A DNA stretch of 39,871 bases, taken from contig JAHAWU010000017.1 in the NCBI GenBank assembly GCA_018383815.1, positions 1-39,871 of the forward strand, read 5' to 3'. Origin of the DNA: Candidatus Jordarchaeia archaeon (GTDB taxonomy: Archaea; Asgardarchaeota; Jordiarchaeia; Jordiarchaeales; Jordiarchaeaceae). The notes below the pieces were generated by a model. That model searched no databases. It was not told the DNA's origin and saw only the letters and a list, made by a program, of their open reading frames with translations. Each line of letters starts with the position of its first letter. Position 1 is the first letter of the stretch. Shown here piece by piece: positions 21,091 through 30,251 of this stretch. The translations under genes were made by a program, and so were the position numbers.

Positions 21091-21236
21091 GCAGGAGTAG
21101 CCAAGTGGTAAGGCGCTGTCCAGAGAATTAACAATTCTCAGGGCGCAAGCCTGCTAAGCCAGTTCTCCGATGGAGAGCGCGGGTTCGAATTGATCCAAAA
21201 AATTTATTGGTCAAGAAAACCCCGCCTCCTGCGCCA
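21091..21236 (+). tRNA. tRNA-Ser(GCU), class II, with two 30-nt introns: about 21119-21148 (position 29/30) and about 21190-21219 (T-loop, position 59/60); CCA encoded
   Basis: Acceptor GCAGGAG/CTCCTGC-G-CCA; D-stem GCC/GGC; spliced anticodon arm CTG|GC-CTGCTAA-GCCAG; variable arm TCTCC-GAT-GGAGA; T-arm GCGGG-TTCGAA|C-CCCGC. Confidence 0.9.
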
Positions 21237-21403
21237 CTTTGATTACCGACTACAGATTACCCCCCATTTCAACCTGAAAATTTTAATTTTCCGCTTGTTT
21301 TTGTCCAATTTCTTATTTTGCTTGGCTTTTTTTCAGCTATTCTGGTGATGTGGGGAACAAAAATCTGTCTAATTTATAATTGTAAAGCAGTAGAAAAGAA
21401 ATG

Positions 21404-21410
21404 TTTATAT
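21404..21410 (+). promoter_or_regulatory. Putative archaeal TATA box for the SRP RNA
   Basis: TTTATAT about 25 nt upstream of the 5' arm of helix 1. Confidence 0.5.
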
Positions 21411-21430
21411 TTTTGGAAGAGTGTTCATTA

Positions 21431-21801
21431 GGTGGTGGCAAGTCTAGGCGGAGCGGCTAGGGGTCGCCTGAGAGAGGTTCTCCTCTTGACCGCAAATCCT
21501 CTTTAAGGCGGGCCGAAAGCTGATGCGAGGCTTATCCTAACCGCTAAAACGGTCTATCACTAAGGCAGTGAAGATCCGCACTGGAGGACCGGCGGTGGAT
21601 GGCGGCTTTCCGTAGGGAAAGTTGGTCCATCCTTCGTCGGAGGAACCGGTTAGGCCCGGGAGAGTGCGAGTATAGTGATACTTACGCCTTGAAGGAGCAG
21701 CCTAACTCTGGACGCCTGGTGCTTCCAGTATCCCGGATTGGAGACCAAGTGTTAGATACGTTAGCGGGGCGATTTGACGAGCATCAGGACTTGCCACCTA
21801 A
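21431..21801 (+). ncRNA. 7S / SRP RNA
   Basis: Terminal helix GGTGGCAAGTC (21434-21444) / GACTTGCCACC (21788-21798), Alu-like CTAGGCGGAGCGGCTAGGGGTCGCCTGAGA, helix-8-like GGAGCAGCC (21694-21702). Confidence 0.82.
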
Positions 21802-22052
21802 AATACTTATTAGGTTTTAAAAAGCCTGCGTGAAACCTTTTTTCATGTCGAGTGTCATTTGATTTTTTACTCGCACTACTTCGGCTTCCTAATTAATTAG
21901 TTTTTTGCCCTTTTGAGTAGGTGTAATTAGTATTCTTTATCTTGGTCACCTTGCCTCGGGCATTTGAGCGTGTGCTAGGGGAACCTTGAACTCATTTCCC
22001 TATTTTGTCGTATCCTAGTTATGTGATGAGAAAAGTCGAGAGTTAATGTTAT

Positions 22053-22967
22053 TTATGATAGTAGTTGGCATGCTTTACATATTTTTTCTACGGAGGGTTC
22101 GCCGCATATCGAGCATTCTTGTATTGAGTTTTGGCTAATGGTAATTTGAGGGCTAATTTTGTCGTAAAGGCGTAGTATGTTATATTTGGTGCCTGGTCTT
22201 TTTCTTTCTATTTGGTTGAGGAAGGAGCGGATATCGTCTCTGTATGCTTCAGGTGCGTATGGGCAGGGTTTTGAATTGTGTTTTAGGTTTCTATAGAAGG
22301 CGTATAGGGTGGTTTCTTTTTCAGGTATTGTTCTTAAAGGTTTTATGCGTGGAACAAGTTTGGGGTGTACTCTTTTATTTGTTGGGCTGTTCCTCGCGAG
22401 TCTATTTAGGTCTCCTCTAAGAAAGTTTAGTAATATTGTTTGAGTTTCATCGTCAAGGTTGTGGGCGGTCGCTATGCAGTCTACATTAGCTTCTAGGGCG
22501 GCTCTGTTCAAAGCTTTTCTTCTGAGTACACCGCAGTAGGAACAAGCGCCTAATCGTTTATTTTCATCTTTTTCTGCACGTTTAATAATATCGTCTAGTG
22601 TTTTGCCATAAATTTTCTTATATGAAGATTGAATGAGAGGTATGTCCAAGTCCAAGGAGTGTTTCTTTACCACTTTTAGGTTGTTGTTGCTGTACTGAGA
22701 TATGCCCTCGTCAACATAAATTATTGATATTTTACTTTCAGGGAAGTTCTTTTCAATCTTATTCAAAATGTGCAGAAGCACCACGCTATCCTTTCCGCCA
22801 GATACAGCAACCCCTATGCGGTCTGATCTATCCAACATTTTATAATGGGAAATTGCTTTTTGAACTCTCTTCTCAACGGAGGTAAGAAAGCATTTACGAC
22901 AAAGTTTTTCTCCTGAGTAGGGTAGGAAAACCACTGCGTTTTTTGTGCATTTTTTACACTGCGTCAA
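22053..22967 (-). CDS. tRNA 2-thiolation protein of the TtuA/NcsA (Ctu1) family
   Basis: Zinc fingers CKKC...CRKC, PP-loop GVAVSGGKDSVVLLHIL, CSYCGVLRRKALN, TAHNLDDETQTILLNFLRGD, C-terminal CSICGEPSVEKICKAC. Confidence 0.93.
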   Translation of the reverse strand: MTQCKKCTKNAVVFLPYSGEKLCRKCFLTSVEKRVQKAISHYKMLDRSDRIGVAVSGGKDSVVLLHILNKIEKNFPESKISIIYVDEGISQYSNNNLKVVKKHSLDLDIPLIQSSYKKIYGKTLDDIIKRAEKDENKRLGACSYCGVLRRKALNRAALEANVDCIATAHNLDDETQTILLNFLRGDLNRLARNSPTNKRVHPKLVPRIKPLRTIPEKETTLYAFYRNLKHNSKPCPYAPEAYRDDIRSFLNQIERKRPGTKYNILRLYDKISPQITISQNSIQECSICGEPSVEKICKACQLLS

Positions 22968-22988
22968 AGGGCGTATTTCCTCCGATTG

Positions 22989-24185
22989 CTAAAGGGGAGT
23001 GAAACCTACGGTTAATATAGGCAAAACTATATTTGCGACGAGCAGGGTAATCGCAGCGATGCGTGCACTATTAAGTAGAATTTTTCTTTGTGAGTAGGAT
23101 TTTTTTCCAATTTTTAGCATTTTCTCCCTTGATATAGAGTTTCTTATAATTTCTTCAAATATCTTATCCCCATCAAGGGAGTATATTGGAAGCATGTTGA
23201 ACATAGCTACACTGAAGGTGACAATAAAAATCCAGAAAAGTGTCAAGTATAGGTGCGCTGGGAAACTTATTCCAAGCCACCATACCGAAGGATATGGCAA
23301 ATAGAATGGGCGAGGATAAGTTATTCCTATATACCCTCGAGTAGGATTTCGAGGATTTATACTTGTAGTTAGGCTAATTGTTCCTATACTAGTTTCTAGC
23401 ACTAAAGTTTCAAAAGGTTTAACATTTATGAGGTAAAGGGTGAGACTTACGTCGGAGAAAACAGGAGTACCATTAATTGCAAATATTACTGTAGAAGGTG
23501 GGAGTTTAAAGTACGCGGGAGAGTTAGGATCTACGTCAGTAACAAAGACACCAATTGGGGGACCATACCAAGGAGACAAAGCTAGTGCAAAGTTACTAAA
23601 AAGTAGTAATGCAAGTAGAGCTGACACAAGATTTACTGCGGAGCCAGCGCTGAATATTCTGAATCTGCAGCGAGAGGGGGCTTTTTTCAAAAAATTTTCA
23701 TCTATTTCTACGAAGCCGCCGGGTATTAGTATAAAAAATAGTAAACCTGCAGATTTTATAGGTAAACCTTCCGCGATGGCAGCTATTCCGTGCGCCAATT
23801 CGTGTGTAACTAATGTGATAATTATAGCAATTAGTACATAAATTATTGAATTGCCAGTTATTGTAATTCCTGGAATTATTGGTATTAGGGGCGACGTGTT
23901 TTGTGGTTGGACAAATACATTGATTAAGTTTCTTAGCAACGCCATGATTCCATAACCGAACGCTGCATAACTTAGTGCTACTCCGAGGGCAGCAGTAGTT
24001 TTCCAGAATTTTGGAGATTTTTGTGCAATTTCTGAGATGAACTTGTTAAATCGCTTAGTTTTATACATCAGAAAGAAGGGTGCGATTTCGAAACCGTATT
24101 TTTCTAATTTCAAGTACTTTGCAATAATGAATAGTATCATCCAAAATAGAAAAATTGCTCCTAAAATTAAGTATGCGTCTGGCAA
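22989..24185 (-). CDS. Site-2 protease-like M50 membrane metalloprotease with PDZ-like domain
   Basis: VTHELAHGIAAIAEGL (HExxH), multiple TM segments, MFNMLPIYSLDGDKIFEEI. Confidence 0.92.
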   Translation of the reverse strand: MPDAYLILGAIFLFWMILFIIAKYLKLEKYGFEIAPFFLMYKTKRFNKFISEIAQKSPKFWKTTAALGVALSYAAFGYGIMALLRNLINVFVQPQNTSPLIPIIPGITITGNSIIYVLIAIIITLVTHELAHGIAAIAEGLPIKSAGLLFFILIPGGFVEIDENFLKKAPSRCRFRIFSAGSAVNLVSALLALLLFSNFALALSPWYGPPIGVFVTDVDPNSPAYFKLPPSTVIFAINGTPVFSDVSLTLYLINVKPFETLVLETSIGTISLTTSINPRNPTRGYIGITYPRPFYLPYPSVWWLGISFPAHLYLTLFWIFIVTFSVAMFNMLPIYSLDGDKIFEEIIRNSISREKMLKIGKKSYSQRKILLNSARIAAITLLVANIVLPILTVGFTPL

Positions 24186-24443
24186 AGGATACCCCTTCCT
24201 TTCTGGATAGATTAAAGTTTTAGAGTGTTAGCTTAGCGTTCTCAATAATTTTTTCGGGAGGCTTATTATGTGCTAGTAGTTTTCTGATAAATCAGATAAG
24301 GTGATGCTTAAAAAACTATCCTTGAAATGTTATGGTTACCTTTTTTGCGTTGTGTGATTAAAATTTTTGGAATAAAAAGGGTAATGTTTTTTTGAATGCG
24401 ATAAGAGGGGTTATTTTGAGCTTCTATTAAGTTCTGGTGGCTT

Positions 24444-25157
24444 ATGATGGCTGAGAAACCAGTGAGAATTGGAGATAAAATTGAGGTAAGGTATGATGCT
24501 GGTAGATGGATGCTTTTGAGAGCATTGAGAGAGAAAGCTACTCGTATTATGGAAATACTATTTAGGTATGGGATTCAAACAATTATTCATGGCAGTATTG
24601 CTAGGGGGGATGTAAAAGAGACAAGTGATGTGGATGTTTTTATCCCTTACGTAGTTTCATCTTTTCTAGTTGAGCACGCTCTCGAGAATATTAAGGAGGC
24701 TTTTTTCTCAAGAGAGATTGTTCAAGCTACTCCCCAATATGCTCCTAAAGCTTACATTTACCTTGAGGATAAAGTAAGTGTGTCTTTTCCTTTAGTAGAT
24801 CTTAGACGCTTGGAAAAAGAATTTTATTATTTTGGTGGCGCTTTAGACTTGCATGAGTTAAAAGATGATAGAAGAGTACCTGGTGTTGATAAAAGGCTGA
24901 TGTTTATAGAGCCGACCAAGTATGGTCATTTAGAAAGTCCGGTGATCGGGAGGGAGGCGAGTGTAGCTAAAAGTTTGGGGGTGAGTTTAGATATAGTTAA
25001 TCAGAGAGTAAGAGTGCTTACTAAACGCGACGATGTTGGGCGAACTGGTGTTTATCTTAAGAGGGTTTTGGAGAAAAATGAGAGCTTTGAGCAAGTAATA
25101 AAAAGAATATCTGATAAAGACCCTATTGTACGTAAACGTGTGCAAATAAAAAGATGA
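24444..25157 (+). CDS. Predicted archaeal nucleotidyltransferase (COG2413-like)
   Basis: IIHGSIARGDVKETSDVDVFIPYVV (GSxxRGxxxxxSDxD). Confidence 0.85.
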   Translation: MMAEKPVRIGDKIEVRYDAGRWMLLRALREKATRIMEILFRYGIQTIIHGSIARGDVKETSDVDVFIPYVVSSFLVEHALENIKEAFFSREIVQATPQYAPKAYIYLEDKVSVSFPLVDLRRLEKEFYYFGGALDLHELKDDRRVPGVDKRLMFIEPTKYGHLESPVIGREASVAKSLGVSLDIVNQRVRVLTKRDDVGRTGVYLKRVLEKNESFEQVIKRISDKDPIVRKRVQIKR

Positions 25158-25167
25158 AGGTGATACT

Positions 25168-26256
25168 TTGCGTAAAATTTCTAAGACGGGGTTTGGGTCA
25201 ATTTTTATTGGTAAACTATCTGAAGGTTGCCAACTCTGCATTCATGGCACCAAATTGGTTTTATTTGTGACTGGTTTATGTGAGCACCCCTCAAGTTGCT
25301 CGTGGTACTGCCCTATTTCGTATGAACGAAAAGGGAGAGATTTTACTTTTGCTAATGAAAGATTAGTCCTAGATGATAGCGATGTAATTAGTGAAGCTAC
25401 CCTTTGTAGTGCGGAGGGAACAGGTATCACAGGTGGCGAACCTCTCCTTGTTTTAGATCGAACTATTCATTATATTAACCTTTTAAAAAATCATTTCGGA
25501 GAAAAGCATCATATCCACCTTTATACAGGTAAGAGACGAATCATCAGGGAGGACATAGAAAAATTAGCTGATGCGGGGCTGGATGAAATACGCTTTCATA
25601 TTTCAACAGAAAAAGAAAGTAAAGTTTTAGCTTCTGTAGATAGTTCTTTGAGTGTTGGTGTTGAAATACCTGCTATACCTGGGAGAATAGAACCTACCAA
25701 GAGATTAATTAAATCACTTGAAAGGTACGAGGTTAATTTTCTAAATATTAATGAGTTGGAATTTAGTGAAACGAATGCTTATCAATTAAAAAAGCGTGGT
25801 TATAGACTTGAAAAAGATAGTATGGTAGCTGTAGAAGGAAGCGAAAATACGGCTATGGATTTACTCGAATGGGCTTTAAGCAATACTGAGTTAAACATCC
25901 ATTACTGCCCATCGAGGTTGAAGGGAGGAGTACAACTTAAGAATAGATTATTAAGACGAGCTAAAAATGTTGCCAAACCTTATGAAAAAGTTACGAGAGA
26001 AGGTCTTTTATTAAAAGGAATAATCACTTTTGATGAGTCGAACAAAGACCTAAATCCGATTTATTCGATTTTCAAGAAGTACAAAATTTCTGACCAGTTA
26101 ATATATTTAAATAAAGAAAAATTTAGAATTGAAACATCTGTTAGAGTGGTAAAAAAGATTGCGGAAGAAGCTAAAAGGAAAGGATTTAAAGTTGGCATTT
26201 TAGAGGAGTACCCAACAGAGCAACCTAGACTAGAAACCGAATATACACCTCTTTAA
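25168..26256 (+). CDS. Radical SAM protein (COG2108-like) with Cx5Cx3C cluster motif
   Basis: CQLCIHGTKLVLFVTGLCEHPSSCSWYCPIS, GTGITGGEPLL; TTG start, 10 nt after the nucleotidyltransferase. Confidence 0.85.
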   Translation: MRKISKTGFGSIFIGKLSEGCQLCIHGTKLVLFVTGLCEHPSSCSWYCPISYERKGRDFTFANERLVLDDSDVISEATLCSAEGTGITGGEPLLVLDRTIHYINLLKNHFGEKHHIHLYTGKRRIIREDIEKLADAGLDEIRFHISTEKESKVLASVDSSLSVGVEIPAIPGRIEPTKRLIKSLERYEVNFLNINELEFSETNAYQLKKRGYRLEKDSMVAVEGSENTAMDLLEWALSNTELNIHYCPSRLKGGVQLKNRLLRRAKNVAKPYEKVTREGLLLKGIITFDESNKDLNPIYSIFKKYKISDQLIYLNKEKFRIETSVRVVKKIAEEAKRKGFKVGILEEYPTEQPRLETEYTPL

Positions 26257-26300
26257 CTAGTATACATTCAGCAATTTACATAAAAGCTATTTCTAAATAG

Positions 26301-27428
26301 TTATTCAGCTAGATGTTCAGCAAGAGGAAATCTTAAAATTGCGGCAATTCCCCCAAATGCTCGGAGCCGCTCTCCAGCTCTGTGCAACGTACTTATTATA
26401 TGGATTTTTCCACCCATGTGCTCTGATTGACGTAAAAGTTCATCATACTTCTCTCTTTCCTCAACATTAGCGGTTCTTAACTTTTCGTCGGTTATAAGTA
26501 ATTTATCTACGGCTCCCTGTAACACAGCCCTTTCAACCGCCTTATTTCCATACACAACCCGTTTATCATCTTTAGATAAATGTATGAAAAATTCTTCTAG
26601 GAGCTGTGAGTCTTTTACAACCTTGCTCTCTTCCAAGATTTTTGCAGCTATCCCTCTGTTGATAGCCTCGTAAATTCCATTTATACCTCCATAACTCGAA
26701 CTCTCAAGTACTAAATTATCCTTTAGCACTGGTTGTTTACTAATTAAATAATTTAGAAAATTATCTTTTGTAAAACCGGGTCCTACTATTACAATTTTAT
26801 TTATGTCTTGGCCAATCTTAAACTTTTGTGATGCAATAAATTGATTAAGAGCTTTATAGACTTCGCCAAAAAAAGTCCTAATTGCTTCATCATGTTGACT
26901 AACAAACCTTTTTCCCGGTATATTTATGCTAATGTTACTAATGATGTCTACGCTGTAACTATCAATTACTGCTATACTTGCTTCGCCTTCCTCCATTGAA
27001 ATTACAATTATTTTTGTTTCTTCTCTAAGTTTTTCAGATTCACCTATCCGGTCCAGAATATATTTGGGCCATTTACTTTTTATTATTTTAATGGGTGTTC
27101 CGGTTTCTACATTTATTGTATGATACGAACCTCTGGAAACATTTTCTGGTGCACTAGAAATAATTCCTCTCACTCTTAACCTATTAGAATACTTATGAAG
27201 AGCGGCATCCTCTACGGTAATACCCAAGTATACAGGAGTCTTTTCGCCCTTATCCGCTCTTAGAGGTTCGTTGGAACTTCTTATTCGCCTGAAAGTTTTC
27301 GCATAAACAGTGTCGCCTTTTTCTATAATATTATATAAATGCCAGAGGTCGGTGAGCGTTTCAGGTATTAGCTTCATTTCTCCCTTATGCAGCTTGTCTC
27401 TATATACCTTCAAAACTATTCCCTTCAT
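26301..27428 (-). CDS. pelA: mRNA surveillance protein Pelota (Dom34)
   Basis: LIPETLTDLWHLYNIIEKGDTVYAKTFR, KIVIVGPGFTKDNFLNYL, GGKIHIISTLHRAGERLRAFGGIAAILRFPL. Confidence 0.96.
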   Translation of the reverse strand: MKGIVLKVYRDKLHKGEMKLIPETLTDLWHLYNIIEKGDTVYAKTFRRIRSSNEPLRADKGEKTPVYLGITVEDAALHKYSNRLRVRGIISSAPENVSRGSYHTINVETGTPIKIIKSKWPKYILDRIGESEKLREETKIIVISMEEGEASIAVIDSYSVDIISNISINIPGKRFVSQHDEAIRTFFGEVYKALNQFIASQKFKIGQDINKIVIVGPGFTKDNFLNYLISKQPVLKDNLVLESSSYGGINGIYEAINRGIAAKILEESKVVKDSQLLEEFFIHLSKDDKRVVYGNKAVERAVLQGAVDKLLITDEKLRTANVEEREKYDELLRQSEHMGGKIHIISTLHRAGERLRAFGGIAAILRFPLAEHLAE

Positions 27429-27710
27429 AATCTATAGTTCTATACATACCGAGGAACCCATGAACAACGAGTACGATAATATCACTATTTTTGAATCATT
27501 CCCGATTTTGATGAACGTTGTAAACACGTACAAATCCCTTCTTGATGGATTTGAGTATTTTTAGTAGAGTTGCAAAGACACCTTATAATCACGTCTTCTG
27601 TTTTTAACAAGCCGTAATAACATAGTTTTAGTATTAAGGGACACATAATTATTCAAGTTTGCAAAATCTGGAAAACTTGGCATGTTTGAATAATGATCGC
27701 AATTTATTAT

Positions 27711-28871
27711 TCAATCGTAGTTATCTTTACCTCCCTGTTCTAGTAGTTTTCTGGCTCTCTCTTCTAGAATGGATGCAGGGATATCTGTTAGTGTTATGAC
27801 TGTTCTTCTACCTCGTTTGAGATTTTTCACTACTGCATTAAATAATCCTATATCTGCAAGAACTCTGATGTAGTTTCTGAAATTTCTTGTGGATCTTGGG
27901 GAAGTTTGGTATTCCTCACAAACGATACGGTACTGTTCATATGCCTTATGAATTGGTACTGCGACTTCATATTTTAGGGCGGTGGCTGTTGATAGTGCTG
28001 CGATTAGTTCGTGTCTATGTAAACCTCGTAGTATTTCCGGAGAAGTTTCGGGGTAAACTTCATTTTTCGCAATCCGTATCATCTCGGGGGTTATTTTTTT
28101 GTCTTCACTTTTTTCAGCTAAGTATCCTGCATGCCGCAAAATTTCTATTCCATGGCGAGCATTTCCAGTTTCGCTTGCTATCTTTGCAACCATATTACAA
28201 TTTTCTCGAGAAAGTACGCCCTCATAGAAACTTAGAGACGCTCTGTAGGCAAGTATCTCCTGTAATTCTTGCTCCGTGTATCTTAAAAATTCTATTACAG
28301 AGTGAACATCTTCTATTAGGTGGGGGTATAGGTGTGCTACCCAATCCTCTGGCCTACTGATAATCAAAGTGCTTACCAACGCGTTTCCATATCCAAAATA
28401 CTCCGCACTGCGAATTAAGCCGTGTATTGCTTCCCCGCCTAGGAGTTTGGCATCATCTAGAGCAATTATAAGACGAGTATTTTCCCTCCTAAGTCTGTCA
28501 TTTAATTCAATTATTAATTCGTTTCCAGTTATTCCCATAACTGGCACTTTCTTCCAATTTTTCATAATTATCTGTCTTAGAACAGCAGGTAAGGTGCGTA
28601 CAGTACTGCAATACATGTATTCAAAAATTATTTTAGAACCAGACTGTCTAGCCATCTCCTCTATCTTTTGTCCAAACAATTTCGAAGTGGCTGTCTTTCC
28701 GAGACCCGCTTGCCCTACCAAGGCGCTATTTACGCTTACCAGTTTATCTGAAAAAAGTGGACGATAAATACGCATTAAATGTTCCAACTGTTTCTCCCTG
28801 TGGGGAAGTAGGGGAGGTACATACTCGGGGAACAGTGTACTTTCGTCTTTGAACACAGAGGATCTAATCAT
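27711..28871 (-). CDS. Orc1/Cdc6-family AAA+ protein (paralog 1)
   Basis: YVPPLLPHREKQLEHLMRIYRPLF, Walker A GQAGLGKTATSKLFG, C-terminal winged-helix region. Confidence 0.88.
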   Translation of the reverse strand: MIRSSVFKDESTLFPEYVPPLLPHREKQLEHLMRIYRPLFSDKLVSVNSALVGQAGLGKTATSKLFGQKIEEMARQSGSKIIFEYMYCSTVRTLPAVLRQIIMKNWKKVPVMGITGNELIIELNDRLRRENTRLIIALDDAKLLGGEAIHGLIRSAEYFGYGNALVSTLIISRPEDWVAHLYPHLIEDVHSVIEFLRYTEQELQEILAYRASLSFYEGVLSRENCNMVAKIASETGNARHGIEILRHAGYLAEKSEDKKITPEMIRIAKNEVYPETSPEILRGLHRHELIAALSTATALKYEVAVPIHKAYEQYRIVCEEYQTSPRSTRNFRNYIRVLADIGLFNAVVKNLKRGRRTVITLTDIPASILEERARKLLEQGGKDNYD

Positions 28872-29042
28872 AGTTAACTGTAAACAAGTAACGAAAAATA
28901 AAGATTTTTCACAAAATAACTTTACTTTTAATTAGAATCTTCCAAACAATGTGACAGGGGAAATATTGGAAATGACACATACATAGGATGTTTTATACGA
29001 TTAAGATTATTTTTGTAATACGAAGAATAAAAAAGTTCTGCA

Positions 29043-30251
29043 ATGGAAGGACAAGCGGTGTCTAATATAGTGGAAGATGAGTTAAGCCGCCCATCATCGA
29101 TATTTAAGGATGAATCTAAACTATCTATTGATTATGTCCCAGAGCACCTTCCACATAGAGAGAACGAGTTAAAACAACTTGCCCTCATTTTCAAAGTGGT
29201 CTTAGAGAGGCCGGGAAATAGTCAAAAGGTTATTATTACAGGAAATATAGGTACTGGGAAAACTGCTTTAGCTAAAAATTTTGGAAGCCAAATTGTGGCT
29301 ATAGCAAACAGAAGGGGGATTAATATTCATTACATTCACATAAACTGTAGACGTGAGAGAACCAGTTTCACCATTCTCAACAAAATAGTCAAAACATTCA
29401 ATCCAAACATACCTAGACGAGGATTTTCCACAGAAGAACTGTTTCAAATTATGAAGGAAAATTTAGAAGAAAAAGATGCAAATGTCATTCTCACCCTTGA
29501 TGAGTTAGACTTTTTATTGAGAAGAGAGGGAGAGGAGCTTTTATACTCCCTAGTTAGACTTTTTGACGAGCAACTGAATGCGGTTCAGCGTCTCTCACTT
29601 ATAGGAATAATGAGAAGCGAAGAACTATTTAGGAGTCTGGATTTAAGTATCATCAGCAGTCTACAAAAAAATATTATTCGCCTAAGGGAATACACCGCAG
29701 ATCAGCTTGAAACCATTCTGAGTGAACGTGTCAAAGAAGCATTTCATGTAGGTACTATAACTGATGAAGAAATAAAATTTATTGCGGATATAGCGGCAAA
29801 ACAAGGAGACGCTAGATATGCTTTAGAGATTTTATGGCGCGCGGGAAAAATTGCTGATGCGCAAGGCATAACACGTATTTTGCCTGAGCATATAAGAGAA
29901 GCCAAATCAGAGATTTACCCTGTTATTCGAAAAGATGTTCTACGAGATTTGCCCTTTCAACACAAAGCGTTATTATTAGCAATTTCAAGAACGCTTACCA
30001 AAGAAAGGGCATATGTAACAACAAGTGAAATAGAGAAAGTATACAAAATTGTATGTGAAGAGTATAATATTAGACCTAGAAGACATACTCAGTTCTGGGG
30101 ATTTCTTAAGGAATTAGAAAAGCAGGGAATTATTACTACAGAAATCTCTGGGAATGGAATGAAGGGCAAAACAACACTCATAAGTTTGCCAGATATTCCC
30201 ACTTCGATTTTAGAACAAGAGATATTGAATTTATTAGAGGGGGTTAGATGA
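29043..30251 (+). CDS. Orc1/Cdc6-family AAA+ protein (paralog 2)
   Basis: YVPEHLPHRENELKQLALIFKVVL, Walker A GNIGTGKTALAKNFG, Walker B VILTLDELDFLL, YKIVCEEYNIRPRRHTQFWGFLKELEKQGII. Confidence 0.9.
   Translation: MEGQAVSNIVEDELSRPSSIFKDESKLSIDYVPEHLPHRENELKQLALIFKVVLERPGNSQKVIITGNIGTGKTALAKNFGSQIVAIANRRGINIHYIHINCRRERTSFTILNKIVKTFNPNIPRRGFSTEELFQIMKENLEEKDANVILTLDELDFLLRREGEELLYSLVRLFDEQLNAVQRLSLIGIMRSEELFRSLDLSIISSLQKNIIRLREYTADQLETILSERVKEAFHVGTITDEEIKFIADIAAKQGDARYALEILWRAGKIADAQGITRILPEHIREAKSEIYPVIRKDVLRDLPFQHKALLLAISRTLTKERAYVTTSEIEKVYKIVCEEYNIRPRRHTQFWGFLKELEKQGIITTEISGNGMKGKTTLISLPDIPTSILEQEILNLLEGVR

Noticed and set aside
21431-21801. Considered RNase P RNA for this structured region
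   Set aside because: It lacks CR-I/CR-V motifs and carries GGAGCAGCC and a terminal helix typical of SRP RNA; RNase P RNA was found at 31341-31737.
21599-21820. 73-aa forward ORF
   Set aside because: Lies within the SRP RNA.
22022-22052. GTGATGA as a box C/D sRNA
   Set aside because: No matching CTGA D box or second C'/D' pair nearby.
27887-28767. Forward ORFs of 157 and 132 aa
   Set aside because: Antisense shadows of the Orc1/Cdc6 gene on the minus strand.
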